NCBI RefSeq assembly: GCF_019059575.1
Contig: NW_024882196.1
Coordinates: 124,001 to 188,000 of the forward strand
Direction of reading: 5' to 3'
Length of the DNA stretch: 64,000 nucleotides
From: Amphibalanus amphitrite
Lineage: Eukaryota; Arthropoda; Thecostraca; Balanomorpha; Balanidae
Shown here one piece after another: positions 22,386 to 59,770 of the stretch. The notes beneath the pieces are model-generated. The model made no database searches. It was not told where the DNA came from and worked only from the letters and a program-made list of their open reading frames with translations. The first letter of the stretch is position 1, and the number at the start of each line of letters is the position of its first letter. The position numbers were made by a program, and so were the translations under genes.

Positions 22386-22601
22386 ATGCAAATCACGTTA
22401 TCTACTGCAGCGGTTTCGGTCGTGCTTTTGGCGAGTCTGACAGGAGCCAGATCAGCTGCAGATCTGCGCTCTCTCGCTGGTCTTGGACCTCGGTCCGGCT
22501 CCCGGAGTTTGCACTCCGAGACCATCCCCCTGGCGCGTGATCTAATGTTGCAGCTACCGCCAGACGTCTGGCCCTGGGGCGTATCCCGTGTCACGGTTTA
22601 G
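22386..22601 (+). CDS. possible small secreted peptide, 71 residues
   Basis: I do not recognise this protein. It begins MQITLSTAAVSVVLLASL, a good signal peptide with a likely cut after about residue 23 (GARS). A 48-residue tail follows, without cysteines, with several Arg-Ser pairs and ending DVWPWGVSRVTV. The start context (AAAAATGC) is acceptable for animals, and an AATAAA lies shortly after the stop, near 22636. It could be a neuropeptide-like precursor, one exon of a larger gene, or chance. No amidation signal (G followed by K/R) is visible. Confidence 0.3.
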   Translation: MQITLSTAAVSVVLLASLTGARSAADLRSLAGLGPRSGSRSLHSETIPLARDLMLQLPPDVWPWGVSRVTV

Positions 22602-23053
22602 TCATGGGACAGAGTCAACGCTGATGAACGTTGGTAAATAAACTACCGAGTGCGACTAACTTCGGATGACAAGTGAAGGATAAGAGTATATGGATATGTA
22701 TGAAACGAGGTGGAAGGCTGTTGGGCCAATCCCAGACTCTTGTATCCTTATATCAGCAAAAATGAATGAAAAATTGGCAAACGGTAAACAACGAGTATCT
22801 CAAACGGTAAACAACGAGTATCTAACGACTACGTGACATTGTTTGCTAGTTATATAACGACATTGCGCTCATTATAGTTGGAGATTGTTTATAGTTATGG
22901 TTCGCTGACAGTTTGCGCTCTACTAACATAATACTGCAGGCACTACTCGTATTTCGTTTCAATTCCTCCTTCAGTGTTATTGACGATTGCTGAAAAGGGA
23001 GAAAAAGAAGAGCGAGATAGATAAAAACTGAAGGATGCAGAAACCAAGGAAAT

Positions 23054-23138
<85 letters not shown>

Positions 23139-23500
23139 TTCAGACACTTGGGTGTGCCGGTGAACGAACCTCCGATGCCACGGAGAGTTGACCGTCAAAA
23201 GTAGCTCCCCGCCGTTATCATTCCGACCTTGTTGTGGGGGAGAGATTAGGAACGCTGCGCCGAGCATTGGGATGGGCGGCTACATTATGCAGATATTTCA
23301 CTTCAGTGTTAACTGAGGCATCATTTCCTTCCTCCACTACACAATGAATGTATGATAACTATCGCTGCATTTATTCTCACGCAGAAAAAAAAAACACAAA
23401 AAGTTCGAACATAAATCTTCAAACTTCAGTAACATCTTCAATCAGTCATTTTTCACTCATGGTGTAGTCACCGGCGACCTCCTGCCCTGACACCTCGTTC
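22602..23500. other. intergenic, no gene seen
   Basis: Lies upstream of the PKC gene. Contains a short direct duplication (GGTAAACAACGAGTATCT twice, 22783-22822) and a GA microsatellite. A TTCCAG just before 23512 could be a splice acceptor, so an upstream PKC exon may exist. Confidence 0.4.
23059..23136. repeat. (GA)n microsatellite
   Basis: Uninterrupted GA dinucleotide run of about 78 bp. Confidence 0.95.
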
Positions 23501-23529
23501 TCGTTCCAGGTTCGTCGACAGACCCGAGG

Positions 23530-48615
<25,086 letters not shown>

Positions 48616-49990
48616 CCGACGGAGGGGCTGTGCAAGGATCAAGGGCGTGTTGGAGCGGTGCTCGTTTAGCGTCCTGTGAGACGTAAGTGTGACAAACTCT
48701 TCCGCTTATTGATATCGCATCAAGTATTGACAGGAATTGAATAATTGCGTGCCAATACGCTGCAAAGTGCAATGGGAGTGGCAGTGATAGGAATAGGAAA
48801 ATCGACTGAAGAAAGTCGAAGCGCTTTTCCAATCCCTTCGAGTAGTTATTTTGATTGCATTTAGTTTGTCAAAATACCGTAAAACGAATCATCCTCGATT
48901 GAATTCAGCGGCTTTCCGTGCGTGCTATCATAGTGCTGTTGTATGCAACCATCGTGAATTATGAAATAACCTTAGTAAAGATGGACCGCTGGCGATACGT
49001 GCGATGTTAGTTTTTTTTTTACATACCTGTAGATATTACGACATTCCATTCATGAATGTCCTGCGGTCGCTTAGAAGCACCGCTGAACTGTGAGAAATGT
49101 ATCAACATGAAAAGGCTGCCAAAATGAGACATGAAAAATATATGGTAAATGGAGGAATATGTTTACCTGTAGATACATAATACTTGGTTTTGTGCTGATT
49201 GAATAAAACATCCTCCGGACACGCATTCGAGGAAGCGACCGACACTCCCCACTTAGAAAATTGATCCTTATTGATTTTCTGACTTGAAAGCTCAGTACAC
49301 AAGGTAGCTAGCTTGTACCGTGGCGACTGGCGCCCTGTCGGTCATGGACATGTGACATGTCAAGGCCAACGTCACTTTGGTAAATAAATATCAGATAATA
49401 CACATGAAAAGAAACAGCAGGATATGAGATACAACCGTTTTGGCAGCAGCATAGTAGTTTTAGCGCCTTGGGCAGCAACATAATATGATATGATCCATAA
49501 CGACCACGTGGACTGCGATCATTCAGCACCAGTGTCCGCTGAGAAGGCTTCCCACAACAAACACACGGTTCGAACCGCGTAACGAGACGAACGGTGTCAG
49601 CTCAGACCGGTTCATTAGGGCCGCGACCTTTGAGCGCTCGTCGCACGAACGGCACACCACCACCAGAGAGCATCACCAGACGTGACCCGACCGAATATAC
49701 ATACTCAATTACTCAGTGACGGAGGCATGATAAATTCCACACCAGATCGCACGGGCGTCGCCAAATAAAATAACGAAGGGGTATACTATTTACAACTTTT
49801 GAGCCTGCGCTCTGATCTAATTCTGTGCTAAAAACAGTCCGAATGTGACGCAGAGACAGCCTCCGTGCTGAGGTATGCTGAGAACGCCTTTACGTAAACA
49901 GAACCCACGTCGATTTAAACGGCGGAATACTACAGCTGGAGTCCAGTCGGATTCTCACTGCACAGCTGGGAGCGTCGGATTCAGCCAGCC
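48616..49990. other. PKC 3' UTR and intergenic, no gene seen
   Basis: Region between the PKC stop and the PEAMT start. No convincing coding frame. A poly-T run at 49010. I did not identify the PKC polyadenylation site with confidence. Confidence 0.45.
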
Positions 49991-52900
49991 ATGTCCTACT
50001 TGATAATACCGGTAAGTTTGTGGGGAAATATGCGACATGCGCACATTCCAAGGCGTCAGCGTTCTGTAGGGTTCATTCCGATAATCGGCATGCACATTTC
50101 ACATCCATGCAACCGCATTGTTGCAGTACAGTGGGTTACAGGCCAATCGATACGGAGCGTTTATCCACCGGTTACCTATGGTGCCATGCCTCATTCAGCA
50201 CACTGGCAGTAGTCGCCTGCACTGGCAGACTGTGCCGCTTGGCTTGAGTGTGAAACGGCACAGCCTATCCACGCCATACGCATATGGTGAAATTTATACG
50301 GGACCCTACGGCCTACGGTCGCTGATAAGTTTCATCTCCAGTTTCATGAGCTGGTTTTCATTCCGGGAAGATTTGGTAGATTGAGGTGTTGGTACCTTTG
50401 GATATCTCCAGGTGGGTGGGTGGTGGTGGCGGGATCGAATACACTTCGAGCCTCCCCGGCCGAAAAGTCGGAGGGGCTCAGCCCCATTAGCCCCCTGACT
50501 CCTAGTCCTTATCGATGAGTAGGTAACCGACTGTACCTATTAGTGACGATTCGTAAGCAAAGTCAATCTGCCATTGGACAATAACTACAGGTAAGGTCAT
50601 GAAACATTGCTTATAGAAATAAAAAAGCCTGCCTGTTTAAAGGAATTGTCGACAACATCTAGCGCCAAAATTACGGCAGTGAATAGTTACAGCTGACATT
50701 TTTTTATCACAGGCAGGCGACGAGGCCTGCAGTGTTCGGCAGCAGATGACGAACTACTGGGCGCAGTTCTCTGAACCCACACTGGAGAACATGATGCTTA
50801 ACGAGGATGCTAGGCAGCTAGCTGAGCAGGAAGAAACTGAAATTCTGGACTCGGTTCCGCAGGTAAGAGAGCTTATAGAACGACTCAATAGTTCGTTTCG
50901 CGTTAGCTTATTTTTCATTAATTCCGATAAGAAAAAAAAACATTATATGTACATCCAGCACACGTTCAAGGTTCACTATAATCAGAACATAAACATTTTG
51001 TCAGGTTGGTGGAATGCGGGTGCTGGAACTCGGTGCCGGAATCGGCCGCTTCACCCGGAAACTGGCAGAGCGTGCAAAACACGTCACAGCCGTCGACTTT
51101 CTGGAAACCTACATCGAAAAGAACCGCCAGAGCAACGAGCATCTGGGCAACGTCGAGTTCGTCTGCATGGATGTGACACAGCTGAAACAGGACAACGGGC
51201 AGTATGACATGATCTTCAGCAACTGGCTCCTGATGTACCTTGGCGATGACGAGATCGACAAGCTGGTCAGCAGCATGCTTCGGTGGCTGAAGCCCAATGG
51301 TTACCTCTTCATTCGAGAGTCGTGCATCAAACAGTCAGGTGAGGGAAAAGCCGTCAGCCGTGATTGGCGGTCAGCTGAACACCGAGAATGAACTGAGAAA
51401 GTAGAAACTGAGAAAGCTTGTTTTCTAAGGCAATGCTGGCCCCTCCCCTCTTAATTATTCGTTATTCCAATTTCCATAAGAGGAGATCTAAGGCTTTAAC
51501 GTGTGACGTGCTTTTAAAGAGCAAACGAACTAGTGCTGATCAGAAACGAATAACCAATGTTCCTTATGCTGAATAATGACAGCTATGTTTTATCTATCTG
51601 TAGACTGTAACTCATTATTGTAACTATGGACGTTTTAATGTTTCACTCCCTATGATAAACACGCTTCTATTACGATGTTGCAGGCAACAAGAAACGTCAG
51701 ACCAATCCGACGTTCTACCGCAGTCCGGCACACTACTGCAGTCTCCTGCAGGGACCCAGCATGAACTCTCCGGAGGCCGACTACAGGTTCACACTACGCT
51801 ACGCCGCCTCCGTCGACGTCTTCATCAAGGTCAGCAGCATGACCGATGAGGCCGTCTCTGATGGCACACGCGAAAAAATGACGCGTTTGCAACTGAAATC
51901 GTATGAACTCTTTTGAAGTGCGTCAACTGCATGCAATTTAACTGGGTACTGCATTACTTGACGAATTCTCGCTACGTTATACAACAGGCAATAAATCGGT
52001 GTGAGAGCTATTTTCATCGTCGTTCCTTGTTTCTGGCAGTATTCCGGCAACCCATACCAGCTGCTGTACCTGCTGAGGAAGACACCAACCAGCGACTACT
52101 TCAGCAGCTTCCAGAACTTCTTGGACAAGCACCAGTACTGCCTGAACGGCATCAAACGCTACGAGGCCGTCTACGGCGACTCATTTGTCAGCTGCGGAGG
52201 AAAGCCAGTCACAGAGGTTCGAAATGTGCTCCCCTTATTATAACCTCATTAGCAGCCGTCTTCATTTTGCAAGTCATACTGTGTATCCACTCATATCACA
52301 GTTTTCTTGAGAGGTGAAAACTGGTAACTAATTGAAGGATTACTTGGCTTTCTGGTCGAACTCCGTCCTGCATTCTAGCACGAAACTCTACCACGTGGCA
52401 AGCCAACCGGCAGCCTGTGACCCTCTCCCGTTCCGCAGCGGCTCTGCGACCGGCTGGGCCTGCAGGCCCACTCCCGTGTGCTGGACGTGGGCACGGGACC
52501 GGGCGGCTCAGCCATCCACATGGCGTCTCGCTATGGCTGTCACGTCACCGGCATCGACTTGTCTGCCAACATGGTGACGGTGGCGCTGCAGCGACAGGCC
52601 TCCCTCCCTCCGGCGGTGAGTCGCGCGCCAGCTCTCTGTACTCAGCTGCCTTTGGAAAGGTTATTTTACAATTACCTACAGCAGATATGTGCATCTGTGT
52701 CATATTTGTGTCAAGCAACCCCAAACTATCCTTTCTCCGCAGGTCCGCGAACGGTTGCGGTTCGAGATCAGTGACATCACGGAGCGCGAGTACCGTGACG
52801 CCAGCTATGACGTCATATACAGTCGGGAGACGCTGCTGCACGTGGAGGACAAGACGGCAGTGCTGGCCAAGTTCTGGCGGTGGCTGAAGCCAGGCGGAAA

Positions 52901-53709
52901 GCTGCTCATCACCGACTACTGCCAGGGAGAGGGCCAGCTGAGGAACGAGTTCCTCGAGTACAAGTCGGCGAGAGGTGAGGAATACATGGTCGATTGATAT
53001 TTCTATAACGTACGAATCATCAGAACATGACATCAACGACGTCATCTGTCTTCAACATCCCTACAGGTTTATGACTAGCCCTGCCGTCTGCATAGCCATC
53101 ATACAGGTTCCATCATCTGCCTACCCAGGTCGCTCGGACTGACCCTGCCGTTTCTCTACAGCGTACCGGCTCCTGACTCTTCAGGAGTACGGCGGCGTCG
53201 TGGAGGCTGCCGGCTTCACTGACGTCCAGGTCCATGACCAGAAGGACGACTTCCTGAACGTGCTGCATCAGGAGCTGGACACCTTCAGAGCGAGGAGACA
53301 ACAGTTTGTCGATGTACTGATGTGCGCTCACAGAAGGGGAAGACTGGAACCTTTACTCAGCATGTAACATTTTTAAAATGTAGAAGCACAGGCGTATACA
53401 TTTACCACTTTTTGTGAGCTATGAACTTCAAATACGTTTTGATTTATTTCATGAAAATATTTAAAACAAACATTTTTAGCATCAATATTTTATTGGGATT
53501 AGCCTACCTGACTTGATAGCTTATTTCTGAAATACCTGCTTCTGTCTGGTCCTGTCTCCAGTAATCACAAAACTGTTCATTCCTTTCAGGAGTTCTCGGA
53601 GAGCGAGTTCCGAGACACGGTGGTGGGATGGGAGCAGAAAATCGCCCGCGCCACCGACGGCAGCCAGGTGTGGGGCCTCATCGCCGCCCAGAAGCCCAGT
53701 GAAGAGTGA
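49991..53709 (+). CDS. PEAMT: two-domain phosphoethanolamine N-methyltransferase
   Basis: Methylates phosphoethanolamine in three SAM-dependent steps to phosphocholine, feeding phosphatidylcholine synthesis (plant and nematode family knowledge). Nine exons in phase: 49991-50011, 50713-50862, 51005-51338, 51684-51829, 52040-52216, 52439-52615, 52743-52974, 53162-53313, 53590-53709; 502 residues, near the plant enzyme length. The first half has SAM motif I VLELGAGIGRFT, then AVDFLE and FSNWLLMYLGD. The second has VLDVGTGPGGSA, then GIDLSANM, YSRETLLHV and LLITDYC. It closes with EFSESEFRDTVVGWEQK, as in the family. Both halves look intact, unlike nematode PMT-1 and PMT-2, which split the task. 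Exon 1 (MSYLIIP) is the least certain. Two donors are weak: GTTCGA after 52216 and GTACTG after 53313; the homology across both junctions supports them. Confidence 0.93.
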
Positions 53710-54700
53710 ACTAGCTCTTTGTCTGCCTCGGAGAGAGGAACTACTTCCGCTAGAAGCCGCCGGTCTTGGGACCTGCCATATTCCATTTGTATTCCCAGGA
53801 GGCTGATAGGTTGTGGGCATACATAATGAGCTCTAGCTTTCGTGATGTTTGAATGATCCTGATCAGTGTGGCAAGCTAGAAAGATGCATGATGATATTTT
53901 TTCCTAAATGGAAATGAGTGTTATCAGTGTTTACTAACAGTGCAGTTTTGACAGTGTTAACTGTGTTACCTATAGATACCGAGCTCTATAGCTTGTCGAC
54001 AAGCATGTGTGATATTTGAATGAATTTGTTGCTATAATGTTTGTTTGGGAATGGTGCAAAAAACGTGCTGGCTAGTGGGTAAAAACACCAGTGACTATTG
54101 TTTTTTCACCAACGCTGATACATGTAAGGTAGGTACTTGAGACTAGCGCGCTATACGTGGCCAATGCCCCAAATATCAGATAGGTAGGTAGTTATATCTG
54201 CTGATGCCTTTGCATCTGTAAATGTTCAATCAATAAACTGAATCAAAAGTTTTTGGTTTTCCCGTTGACTGCGGTGACTCAAATTGCCATTTTTGTAAGA
54301 TTTATTTTGATTCACCTGTGCTTATACGACATGGCGGAGGAATGTATATGAATAAGGCAGGAACTTGAGATTTCAAACAAACTTATTTATATGTGATTTA
54401 ATTCTTATACCTTCAACCCGTGTCTTGATGTGGGTCTCAGCCAGCTTCGCCAAGATGGGTGGGGGAGCGAACTCATCTTGGGCAAAGATGTCATGATTCA
54501 GAAAATAATAGATCGATGTGGGCATGCTTGTTTGAAACAGGAGACATTCGCAATGTCTTCAATTTCTTTTTAAATTGGTAAAATAGTGAGGTAACGAATC
54601 TGACCCCACTCACAGTGGGATTTAGAGTAGACTTTTCTACTGTCCACCGGACACCACCAGCCCATTCGGCGAATTCTCATCTGCCCGTGTTTCCACGGCA
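53710..54700. other. PEAMT 3' UTR and intergenic
   Basis: AT-rich. Contains the AATAAA at 54232. No coding frame is recognisable. Confidence 0.5.
54232..54237 (+). terminator. polyadenylation signal AATAAA, probably of PEAMT
   Basis: AATAAA about 520 bp after the stop codon at 53709, in an AT-rich run followed by a T/G-rich stretch. Confidence 0.5.
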
Positions 54701-54825
54701 GCTGCCTAAATCCAGTGCCGACGACTGACGAGATTTTTTGTTTGTTTGTTTTGTTGGGTTAGGCCCTTTCGGTCCATTAAGACCATTTCAGAGCCGGGAG
54801 GAAGATAGGACATAGGGGGAGACAT

Positions 54826-55050
54826 TGGTCTGGGCAGGCACCCTAGTGAGTCGCCGGGGCTGAGCCCGTCCGAAGACAGGCCACCCAGCCCCAAGGCACT
54901 CACTGCACCCGGCTACGGGGTGCGCTCCCTCGGGAGCAGCGGTGCCGCTCCAAGGGAGCAGCCCGCATGAGATAAAGTTGCCTGTCCAGCCCGGAGGGGG
55001 GTGGCGGTGTGGAGGAGAAGGATTTCAGTATCCTGAAGATAAAAGCATGG
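54826..55050 (+). mobile_element. dispersed SINE-like repeat, copy 2
   Basis: Homologous by eye to the reverse complement of 17505-17712, with shared words GCCGGGGCTGAGCC, GCACCCGGCTACGGG, GATAAAGTTGCC and GTGGAGGAG. Preceded by a T/G-rich run (54738-54757) and the line TTAGGCCCTTTCGGTCCA, which may belong to the same element. Confidence 0.6.
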
Positions 55051-55128
55051 AACGGTCGACTGACGAGACAGCTTAACGTCTACGTCTCTGTGTCTTAAGC
55101 ATCTCATATCTAACGAATGGCTATTTCG

Positions 55129-55255
55129 AGCCGTGCGGTGCAGCATGACTTCAGGCGCTGACCACTAGCGACATCTGTGAATCGGAATGCATAACTATTT
55201 GTAGCCGTGCGGTGCAGCATAGCTTCAGGCGCTGACTACTAGCGACATCTATGAG
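55129..55255. repeat. 74-bp tandem duplication
   Basis: Two copies of AGCCGTGCGGTGCAGCAT followed by CTTCAGGCGCTGAC and ACTAGCGACATCT, starting at 55129 and 55203. Confidence 0.85.
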
Positions 55256-55590
55256 CTGGACTTCACAGCTCTGTCCTCGCGGCATAACCTATCAATGCAG
55301 ATAGGACTTCCGATTCGCGCCGGTCAAAGTCAAAGTCGTGAGTGTTTTTTTTTATTTTATTTTATTTAGAAGAGTGATGCATTAAGCATGAAGGTTTTTA
55401 TAGGTATAGGGTGAACGCAAACTTATTGAGCATTGTTGTATAACGTTCAACATTACCTGATCGCCCGCGCTTGCACCGTACACGGAATACCATCGTTATC
55501 CTGTATCGCCGTGTCAAGCCAAAATTTTTCAAATTCAAAATTTCTATAGACTCATTAAAAATGTTACTCCAGATAATACACAGCAGTGTC

Positions 55591-56523
55591 TCATGAGCGG
55601 TTAGCGCTGATTTTCTTGTTCACCCAATGGGTGTCATATAGAAAAGAAAGACATCCATCTTCAAAGTCCTGACACACTAGGTTTGGGTCTGATGACACCA
55701 GTCCGAAGCCAGCTGCTTGAAGCGCCTCCACGACGGCGATAAACCGCACAGCGTTCTCGCGTGAGACCTCGTTCCTCCTCGGCACCTTCATGCCCTCCCC
55801 CTCGGCGATGGTGGGGGACCACTGGAGCAGGTGGAACTCGACGTTTAGCTGCTGGACGCGGAGAAGGTCGCCGCCAGTGGTCAGCTGTTGGTGTAGAGCC
55901 TCCCACTCGCTCGTCTCCACGTCCAGCTTCAGGTAGTGGATGGTCCCCGGTCGCACTCGAGCCCTGCGCACTATGGTGCCCAGACTGGCCACCGGAAAGC
56001 CGCCCAGCTCCGCGTCGCTGGACCCGATCCCCAAGCTGTGGAAGTGGATGTTTCTCGACTTGCGGAAGCTGCTCACTCCCATGGTGGGGTCGAATGCGTG
56101 GACCATGCAGCCCAGGTCCTCCATGGTCTCTTCGAAGGAGAAATCATGGTTGACGCCGAAGGAAAGGACAGAACAGTTCGCTGGCAGCAGGTTCAAACAC
56201 ACAGGCTTCCGGCCGTCCAGAGCGTACACAACCGATCTATCCGAGTCGTTCTGACGCGAACGTGCACAGTGGAAGCACCGACCGCCGGCTCCGTACAGGT
56301 GCAGACACGAGGCACGCGCCTCTGTGTCTACTGCGGTGAGCAGCTCGTCTAGCTTACGGAACACGGCCTCCTCCTCAGAGTCCACAGCTGGAGAGAAACT
56401 GCCGGTGGCGTGTAAAGTGCCGGCGGTAGCAGAGGGTCCCAGTTCTACCGCCGGCTGCTGGTTGAAGGGCACACTTGACCACGACCATAATGCAGCCGAT
56501 CTGGAGATGGATGAGACCCGCAT
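55591..56523 (-). CDS. METTL24-like methyltransferase, intronless, 310 residues
   Basis: Resembles METTL24 and related Methyltransf_21-type proteins: SVLSFGVNHDFSFEE, then GCMVHAFDPTMG, then IHFHSLGIG, then HYLKLDVETSEWEAL, then LNVEFHLLQW. These are the SAM-pocket and core strands. The substrate of the family is not established. The N-terminus up to about residue 70 is not conserved, and a clear signal anchor is not visible. An in-frame TAA directly precedes the ATG and no acceptor is nearby, so this Met is taken as the start and the gene as single-exon. It is possibly a retrocopy that stayed open. It lies between PEAMT and BARD1. Confidence 0.8.
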   Translation of the reverse strand: MRVSSISRSAALWSWSSVPFNQQPAVELGPSATAGTLHATGSFSPAVDSEEEAVFRKLDELLTAVDTEARASCLHLYGAGGRCFHCARSRQNDSDRSVVYALDGRKPVCLNLLPANCSVLSFGVNHDFSFEETMEDLGCMVHAFDPTMGVSSFRKSRNIHFHSLGIGSSDAELGGFPVASLGTIVRRARVRPGTIHYLKLDVETSEWEALHQQLTTGGDLLRVQQLNVEFHLLQWSPTIAEGEGMKVPRRNEVSRENAVRFIAVVEALQAAGFGLVSSDPNLVCQDFEDGCLSFLYDTHWVNKKISANRS

Positions 56524-56663
56524 TTATTGTTCGATATATATTATGATCCAACATTTCATCCGATTTTTCATCGGGAGACATTAGTCATTTTTACTGCAAA
56601 CGTAAGCCTTCAACTTTTCAGGCCAAGATTTATATCTTGTGTCATTTGCCTACCCAAACATTG

Positions 56664-57535
56664 TTACGAGCGAGCGAGCGCAGCGAGCGAAGCGAAGTCT
56701 TTTCAATATAACGGAAAAATCTCAGTATGAGCGGCCCGGCCCGGCCCGGCCCGGCCTGTAACGCTTTTGAGAGGCTTATATCTCAGCAACCGCTGGACCG
56801 AATGGCCTGCGGTCTTTTTTGCTGGGTAGCCCCATCCCCTCTACCCCGTAATTGACTACTTTTGATACATCTCAGTGACCGCCGTGGCACGTGCCACGTG
56901 AAAAGTCAAGGGTGTTCAAGCGGTTTTGCAAAAGTAATGATTTTGAGAGGCCCATATCTCAGCAGCGGCTTGACCGATTCTCTTGCGGTCATTTTTATAG
57001 GGCAGCTGCATGCCTTCTACCAAAGGTCGGATACTCTTCATCTATGTGAGTGACCCCCACTGCACGTGCAAAATACAACAATAAGAGGTGCCAAATTTGT
57101 TCCCATTTCAGTAACTCGGTAATTACTGGGGCGATTTCGCTGAAACTTGGCATACAGGTAGGCACCCACCAGGCAATGCATTCCCATGTGTTGCAGTTAG
57201 GGTGCTACTGCACGTGCGCACGTGCAGGGGGCGTTTCCAGATCTCGAGAACGGCTGGGCCGATTGCGCTCAAATTTGGTGCACGGTTGGGGACCGGTTAG
57301 TAGGGTGCCGTGCAAAAGTCATTTTGGACCCCGTTTGCACGTGCGCACGTGCAGAATGCCGCTTCCAGATCTCAGGAACGGCTGGGCCGATTGCGTTCAA
57401 ATTTGGTACACCGGTAGCGACCGGTTAGAAGGGTGCTTTGCACAAGCCCGTTGGAAGTACCCTCTCGCCCTTCTGCACGTGCAGGGCTCACTATCTCGCT
57501 CGCTCGTTCTTCGCCCAAAAGGCGTTTTACTGGTA
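56664..57535 (+). mobile_element. GCGAGCG-ended repeat element, copy D
   Basis: Starts TTACGAGCGAGCGAGCGCAG and ends CTCGCTCGCTCGTTCTTCGC, then AAAAGGCGTTTTACTGGT. The CGGCC run is short here (56731-56758) against about 75 bp in copy C. Palindromes GCACGTGCGCACGTGC lie at 57210 and 57337. Modules include the lines TATATCTCAGCAACCGCTGG and ATCTCGAGAACGGCTGGGCC. Confidence 0.85.
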
Positions 57536-58385
57536 TATAAGGAAGCTATCTACACATTATGACATTTTGATAGCGCCTTGAAGAAATACACATTCCATGA
57601 ATGCCGAACTTACCCGAATCCAATATTGAAATGCGTTGTACTGGCGATTATCAAAAACAATGCAGCAATATAAACCAATGCTCCTTTACGTATTGAAGCG
57701 AACAACCATCTTGGACAATCTGGAACCCATAAGTTACTGGGCTTCATTTCTGGGACCTGCGAATCAATATTTTCGGCATAAATACGGCAAATGTCTCATA
57801 AACGACCTAGCAAGGCACGAAGTTCGTGTACAAATATATGCCGTTTGCACACTCGAACAATTGGTTTACTTTGAGATACCTGCATCGAAAGAGTGCACAC
57901 ACCGATGGAAGTAATGTTATATCCCCCAATTGGATAGCGTGTTGGATCATCCAATTGTACAACCAATAACATATCAATATAAGCATCGGTCTAAAGAAAA
58001 AAACATTTTAGTTACTATAACGGATATTGAACCAACCTCTCTCACCTTTTCACCTACAATCCTCAAAAGCAAACGAAGCTCTCGCCTTTCCTCTCACTCA
58101 CACACCCGCTACTCACTGATGACTCGCACACATGACACGGACCTAACGCGGCAGTGAGACTTGTCCGTCGGACAGCAGTGGGGCCAGCCGCATGCCACAA
58201 TAGTGTGCTAGGACCGCCGGACCATGGACGATGGGACGCCGTGCGCGAAACGCCAGTTGGTTATCAATTGACAAAGATGCTGACCAGGGCGATGACCCAT
58301 AGAAGTGATTTAGAATGCGAGTGAGAGACGACCGATCAAGAAATGCATCTACGGTGAAAATAACTTGTGACTGTAGGTTCCATGA
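57536..58385. other. no gene seen
   Basis: AT-rich with short frames only; none shows a known domain or a splice pattern. Confidence 0.4.
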
Positions 58386-58389
58386 TATA

Positions 58390-58610
58390 CACTGTCATAA
58401 GGGCTGCAGAGTCGGAGTTGGAGACGATTTGGGGGGGGGGGGGGGCGGAGTTGGTGTCGGGTCACCGAAAACCATCGAATCTGTAGACCAGGCAGCCGAG
58501 TCGGAGTCGGAGTCAGTCGAGGTCGACAGTCGTGCCCGGAGCCGGAGTCGAAGTCGATTTTCGAAGGCTACAGTGGGAGTCACCGAAAATCCATCGACCC
58601 CGCAACCCCT
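58390..58610. repeat. GGAGTC (CGGAGT) degenerate repeat with a G run
   Basis: Clusters of GTCGGAGTCGGAGTC words and a run of about 14 G at 58430-58444. Two copies of a TCACCGAAAAxCATCGA line at about 58467 and 58579 mark a partial internal duplication. Frames through it encode Ser/Glu/Asp or Arg/Ser strings only because of the repeat. Confidence 0.7.
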
Positions 58611-58639
58611 ACAGAGTATAGCGTGTAATTTTTTCCCAC

Positions 58640-59770
58640 TCATCTCCAGAGCGAAATGACAGGAATGGTAAAATGATTTGTCGAAAGAGGTGGATCGCGC
58701 TTGAATGGAATAGTCATTGGTGCTTAAATTTTCCATTACCAGCCTTGTAGATGAACCGTAGTGTAATTCACGTAGTTTACGCAATTCACATTGTAGAAGT
58801 TTATGCATTGCATATGTACGCTTTTTGCATAGCCCGTCGTTACGCGTAAAACCTATGCCTTTCACATAAAAGAGCCGTTTTCCGTAAAATTTCCACCTAA
58901 AACGCAGAAATAGGTGCTGGACAAATTATGAAAAATCCAAATTATCGATGGCGTTGGTCAGAGGTAGATGAAGGTATGCAAATGTAGGGTCACATATCTC
59001 TAATCCAATAATAATGAATTGGGTAATAAATTAATAATCAGAATTCGGAACGGTAGCATAATCTATTCTTTTATAGAAAACAGCACACGCGGAATCGTAA
59101 TACAATGTTCGCCTTAGTTACAGGCAAGTAGGCGGTAAACTGAAAATAAATGTGGCGCGTCTATTGTCACCTTTTCTATCGGTTACCGATGAAATAACTA
59201 TTTACTTGAGTTCAGACGTGTTCATAGGCATCCATCTTACCCAAGCTACATGTTTTTCGGGACTTAAAACGATATTCAATTAGCGAAACATTTCAAGCAA
59301 AGTAACAACTACAATACTAAGGTCTCAAGTCTCAACGAATATTTCCCCTTTCAGAAGAGCGTAACTTTTCGTGACTTTTTCCTCTTAACCTATAAGCTTG
59401 GCCGTATAAGTAAGGAAGTTGAACTCTACTGAAGCATACACCTTAAAAATATCTAGTGCTATCTTCAGTCTACTTATCCAGCCGCACCATGCCAATCAAT
59501 GACCGCTCGAGACTTACTATGTTAGAAGACCAGAATGACCCGCCTTATCATAGCCATACACACAGAGACCCGATACACCACACCGTCGAGTCAGGTTCCA
59601 CAGAACCCACTAACCAGCTGATTGATCTCAGTCCTCGTCTGGAGTCGTACATGTTCACACTTCCGACATGCACTTGTCTGTCCGAGCCACACACGCTCAC
59701 AGTTCGACATGCTGCACTAGCGCACAGGGAGGGACCACAGCGACATCTGGCGAGCCAATCGCCCTGCCAC
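58640..59770. other. BARD1 3' flank, no gene seen
   Basis: AT-rich region downstream of the BARD1 stop. A plus-strand frame at 59456-59896 overlaps BARD1 antisense and has no support. Confidence 0.4.

Noticed and set aside
57050..57562. 170-codon frame and similar ones at 31891 and 19653 with repeated RFQISRTAGPI-type lines
   Set aside because: They follow the modules of the GCGAGCG repeat, are broken differently in each copy, and similar text appears in several frames; no sign of selection on protein was visible.
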